Assembly (NCBI GenBank): GCA_964447015.1
Contig: CAYUQU010000111.1
Location: forward strand, 1 to 8,824
Source: Wandonia sp964447015
GTDB taxonomy: Bacteria; Bacteroidota; Bacteroidia; Flavobacteriales_D; Crocinitomicaceae
Length of the DNA: 8,824 bases
Direction of reading: 5' to 3'
The notes beneath the pieces were generated by a model. It was not told the DNA's origin. It ran no database searches and saw only the letters and a list, made by a program, of their open reading frames with translations. The translations under genes were made by a program, and so were the position numbers. Below are positions 6,173 through 8,824 of the stretch, piece after piece (within the stretch, counting starts at the first letter, position 1; the number at the start of each line of letters is the position of its first letter).

Positions 6173-7231
6173 CTATATTCCCATAAAATCCTTTGGACAT
6201 TGGTAGCGTTGTCTTCGTCCTCGTTTAGATTGGTAATTCTTGAAAAGATAACGATTGTTCCAACTGTAAATCAATGAGAGCTCGTGTGAACCAAAAGAAG
6301 AAGGTCTGAGTTGGGATAGTGTGAAGTCAATGCTATACGTAATTTTAAGGTGTTGCTCCTTTTTGAGAGGAGTATTCAGTCCCAACGACAGAATAAACGA
6401 ATCAAAAGAAGCACGGTTGTTATACGATGTTTGATTTCTGAAATAAATTCCGATGATAAGTGGATTTTTAACATACGACATTCCTACAGTAAACGTTTGA
6501 AAATCCTGTTGACGTTCGTAAATCACAGCTGGCGATATAATCGTAGTATTGAGCAATAGAGTAGTATTTCCCATAAATACATATTTCATCGGCAAGAATC
6601 TATTCTGATTAAAGAAAGCATCAGAGGGTTGGTTGAGATGCATTACTGAGAAACCAAAAGTGGAAACTAGTTTTTTGTATGCTTTTCCTTTTTTTGACTC
6701 GTGATTGAATCGAGCACAAATACCTGAACCGAAATCGATGTAAGTAACATTGTTGTAATTGGGTGCAATGAATTTTGAGTTCCCAATTTCGCCAAGAGAT
6801 TCGTCATATTGATCAGAAAATCGAAGTTTAGACCAGTCAATGCTTTTATTTATAAATCCTGCATTTACACCAAATTGAATCATGAAATTCTTTGTTTCAA
6901 TAGGTCGGTAAGCATAACTCATATGGCCTCCATTTGTTCTTAATAATGCTTCGCCAGCTACATCCGAAAATGCTTGAACAGCCACTCCGAGTTTAGGAAC
7001 AACCTCAGCTTCAAAAGAGACTGCGAAGGTGTTGAATCTACCTGGTATTGGAGCCCATAAATTTCGAGCGTGTGATCTGAAAGTATACCCACCATTTATA
7101 GCAGCTAAAGCAGGATTGTAGTATACAGGGTTATTTAAGAATTGTGAGAAATTCGGATCTTGTGCATTTCCTTTGAAAGAAAAGGCAAAAACTATAAATA
7201 GTGTGAATAAATGTATTTTAAGTGTTTTCAT
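6173..7231 (-). CDS. PorP/SprF family outer-membrane protein, partner of the upstream T9SS cargo
   Basis: This 352-residue protein has a signal peptide (MKTLKIHLF then LFIVFAFSF, cleavage near GNA|Q at 23). It opens with the family hallmark QDPNFSQFLNNPVYYNPALA (24-43), followed by repeated amphipathic strands of an outer-membrane beta-barrel (for example MIQFGVNAGFINKS and FTVGMSYVKNPLIIGIYF). The last strand is SSFGSHELSLIYSW (311-324). A basic tail with KRGRRQR and a C-P-K motif closes the protein; as I recall it, such an ending is common in the family. In Flavobacterium johnsoniae SprF is needed for secretion of the adhesin SprB, and PorP is a type IX secretion component. This gene starts 4 bases after the stop of a type B-sorted PKD protein, the same order as sprB-sprF, so a dedicated SprF-like helper for that cargo is more likely than the general PorP. 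It is not called sprF because many paralogues exist per genome. Confidence 0.92.
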   Translation of the reverse strand: MKTLKIHLFTLFIVFAFSFKGNAQDPNFSQFLNNPVYYNPALAAINGGYTFRSHARNLWAPIPGRFNTFAVSFEAEVVPKLGVAVQAFSDVAGEALLRTNGGHMSYAYRPIETKNFMIQFGVNAGFINKSIDWSKLRFSDQYDESLGEIGNSKFIAPNYNNVTYIDFGSGICARFNHESKKGKAYKKLVSTFGFSVMHLNQPSDAFFNQNRFLPMKYVFMGNTTLLLNTTIISPAVIYERQQDFQTFTVGMSYVKNPLIIGIYFRNQTSYNNRASFDSFILSLGLNTPLKKEQHLKITYSIDFTLSQLRPSSFGSHELSLIYSWNNRYLFKNYQSKRGRRQRYQCPKDFMGI

Positions 7232-7235
7232 ATTC

Positions 7236-8824
7236 TTAGCGAATTACAGTAACAGTTCCTGACTTCTTTATTACATTTTTATCATATTCTTTTCCTCTCC
7301 AAACTGAATCGTCCATGAAGATGGCGTGAACTTGCCATACATAAGAATCTTGTTGCACTCGATTTCCTTTGTATGTTCCGTCCCAGGCTTCTGTAGGTCT
7401 TCCGTCAGCATCCAAGGCGGTAGATTCCCAGATGAGATTTCCCCAATTGTCGTAAATTTGAATGGAGAATGTTTTCAAGCCAACACCTTTAGGGATGAAA
7501 TGAGACACTTCATAGTCTGAGTGTTCAGGATACAACGCATTCGGGATGTAAAGTCCGTTGAAAAAATCAACTTCGACGTGTTTGGTAATTGTGTCAGTAC
7601 AACCGTAATTATTGATTGCAACCAATGTCGCATAAAAATCACCATAAGAATAATAACGATGAACAGGATTCTCTTCCAATGATGTATTGCCATCGCCAAA
7701 ATTCCACCAGTAACTGTTTGCTCCTTGAGAGGCATTGTCAAATTCTACGGTACCACTCAATGGGTCGGGAATTTGTACATTTTCGTAGTTAAAGTTTGCA
7801 AATGGATCAGGGTTTATTGTGATTGAATTGTTAAGTGTTAAAGTATCACCGCACCCTCCTGCACCATAAACCATTATGGTAACAATATAGCTCCCTGGGT
7901 TTTCATAGATATAGGTAACATAATCACCTTCAGATGACCCTCCATCTCCAAAAATCCAAACTACTGAATCGGCAAAATTACTTTCTGACTCAAAAACAAG
8001 CTCATCATTTGCACAGGCAACTGCTGTTGGTAAAGTGAACGCAGCTTCAGGTGTTGGGTAAATAGTAAGTGTAGTGCTTGTTACATCTAAACATCCATAT
8101 TGGTTTGTGGCTGTTAGTGTTATCGTGTAAGTGCCTGCATTGTTATAGGTGTGACTTGGATTAAGCAGTGTAGAATTCGACCCATCTCCAAAATTCCAAT
8201 TGTAATCTATTGCACCCGTTGTTAAATTTGTGAAATCTACAGTAGTAGGAGGGTAGCATGTATTTGTAGAAACAAAACTAAAATCAGCAATTGGAAGTGG
8301 ATGTACGGTAATATTCAATGTCGATGTGTCTTTGCAGCCGTTTGCATTTTCCACGATTAAGCGAACGACATATACTCCGTCGTTTGTATATGTATTTTGA
8401 GGATTTGTCTGCCCACTTGTGTTACCGTCTCCGAACTCCCAATAATGGTAACTTGCGTTGGTACTTTGGTTGTTAAATTGAACTGTCAAAGGCATGCATC
8501 CCGAAAGCGGTGAAGCCGTAAATGCGGCAGTTGGATTTACACTAACGGGGACATTTTGCGTGTAACTCGCCTGACATCCATTTGTCAACGATGTACCAGT
8601 GAGTGTTACAGTATAGTTTCCAGGGTTCGGATACTCGTGTGTAGGGTTAGTCAATGTGGATGTATTCCCATCTCCAAAATCCCATGATGAATTTGCTAAA
8701 TTGAGCGAGGTATTTGTGAAGAAGAAGGGTGTGTTGATACAAACAGAATCAGGACTGTAAGTAAACGCTACCACTGGAGATGGATGAACTGTAATTACAG
8801 CAGATGAGGTGTCGTAACTACAAC
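7236..8824 (-). CDS. T9SS type B surface protein with tandem PKD domains (5' end missing)
   Basis: This is the C-terminal 528 codons of a secreted protein whose start lies beyond the right edge. The frame stays open to base 8824; the GTG at 8774 is an internal valine, because the 16 codons before it (C-S-Y-D-T ... V-H-P-S-P) read as the end of another PKD repeat. Five full PKD (Ig-like) domains of 80-84 residues follow, each with a W-x-FGDG-type core. The last ~108 residues (7239-7562) are the gliding-motility-associated (CHU_C, type B) C-terminal domain, with YIPNALYPEH, IQIYDNWGNLIWE, AWDGTYKGNRV, DSYVWQV and the terminal GTVTVIR. Such proteins cross the outer membrane through the type IX system and stay on the surface or are released. 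The PKD repeats are probably a stalk, and any adhesive or catalytic domain would be N-terminal and out of view. It is co-transcribed with the SprF-like gene 4 bases downstream. Confidence 0.93.
   Translation of the reverse strand, partial: CSYDTSSAVITVHPSPVVAFTYSPDSVCINTPFFFTNTSLNLANSSWDFGDGNTSTLTNPTHEYPNPGNYTVTLTGTSLTNGCQASYTQNVPVSVNPTAAFTASPLSGCMPLTVQFNNQSTNASYHYWEFGDGNTSGQTNPQNTYTNDGVYVVRLIVENANGCKDTSTLNITVHPLPIADFSFVSTNTCYPPTTVDFTNLTTGAIDYNWNFGDGSNSTLLNPSHTYNNAGTYTITLTATNQYGCLDVTSTTLTIYPTPEAAFTLPTAVACANDELVFESESNFADSVVWIFGDGGSSEGDYVTYIYENPGSYIVTIMVYGAGGCGDTLTLNNSITINPDPFANFNYENVQIPDPLSGTVEFDNASQGANSYWWNFGDGNTSLEENPVHRYYSYGDFYATLVAINNYGCTDTITKHVEVDFFNGLYIPNALYPEHSDYEVSHFIPKGVGLKTFSIQIYDNWGNLIWESTALDADGRPTEAWDGTYKGNRVQQDSYVWQVHAIFMDDSVWRGKEYDKNVIKKSGTVTVIR
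7563..8774 (-). repeat. Five tandem PKD domain repeats within the T9SS cargo
   Basis: The FGDG cores fall 81, 81, 80 and 84 residues apart (contexts WDFGDG, WEFGDG, WNFGDG, WIFGDG, WNFGDG). Repeats 1-4 each carry two cysteines 54-55 residues apart, one near the start and one in the late G-C-x-D/A/S motif. Repeat 5 has only the late one. The repeats have diverged in sequence, so they are old duplications at protein level, not recent DNA copies. Repeat 4 departs most from the pattern, with GDGGSSEGDYVTYIY replacing the NTS...NP.H.Y segment. Confidence 0.9.

Noticed and set aside
8774..8774. GTG at 8774 as the start codon of the PKD protein.
   Set aside because: The same frame continues upstream to the window edge with PKD-like residues, there is no signal peptide after the GTG, and it lies at the conserved first strand of a repeat.

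Overview
The window looks like a piece of a Bacteroidota chromosome, most likely order Flavobacteriales. The reasons are a PorP/SprF-family protein next to a PKD-repeat protein with a gliding-type (type B, CHU_C) C-terminal sorting domain, DUF4476 and DUF5916 proteins, an AT-rich composition, weak A-rich ribosome binding sites, and TAnnTTTG -7 promoter elements. No family or species can be named with confidence. Nothing suggests a phage, plasmid, IS, CRISPR array or RNA gene.

Layout, left to right. Bases 1-189 are mostly non-coding and carry a good -7 element just before msrB (190-561, +), which encodes a methionine-(R)-sulfoxide reductase and is the only plus-strand gene. It converges on recR (575-1189, -), with 13 bases between the stop codons. 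The rest is on the minus strand: mscL (1271-1687), a secreted DUF4476 protein (1795-2550), a large outer-membrane DUF5916/CBM9-like protein (2661-5132), a cytosolic periplasmic-binding-protein-fold protein resembling the Ca3427 family (5230-6093), a PorP/SprF-like outer-membrane protein (6173-7231), and the 3' part of a multi-PKD surface protein that runs off the right edge (7236-8824).

Transcription units. Two clear intrinsic terminators (1224-1253 and 1753-1780) separate recR, mscL and the DUF4476 gene into single-gene units. A weaker hairpin follows porP, and the Ca3427-like gene has its own candidate -7 element. The PKD gene and porP/sprF are only 4 bases apart and almost certainly form one operon. 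No gap exceeds 300 bases.

How the genes fit together. Housekeeping functions (oxidative repair, recombinational repair, osmotic safety valve) sit on the left and cell-envelope functions on the right. The functional unit with the best support is the type B cargo plus its SprF-like partner, the arrangement known from sprB-sprF in Flavobacterium johnsoniae. The least understood genes are the Ca3427-like protein, which has no signal peptide and no ABC transporter beside it, and the DUF4476 and DUF5916 envelope proteins. I did not find a clearly new multi-gene system.
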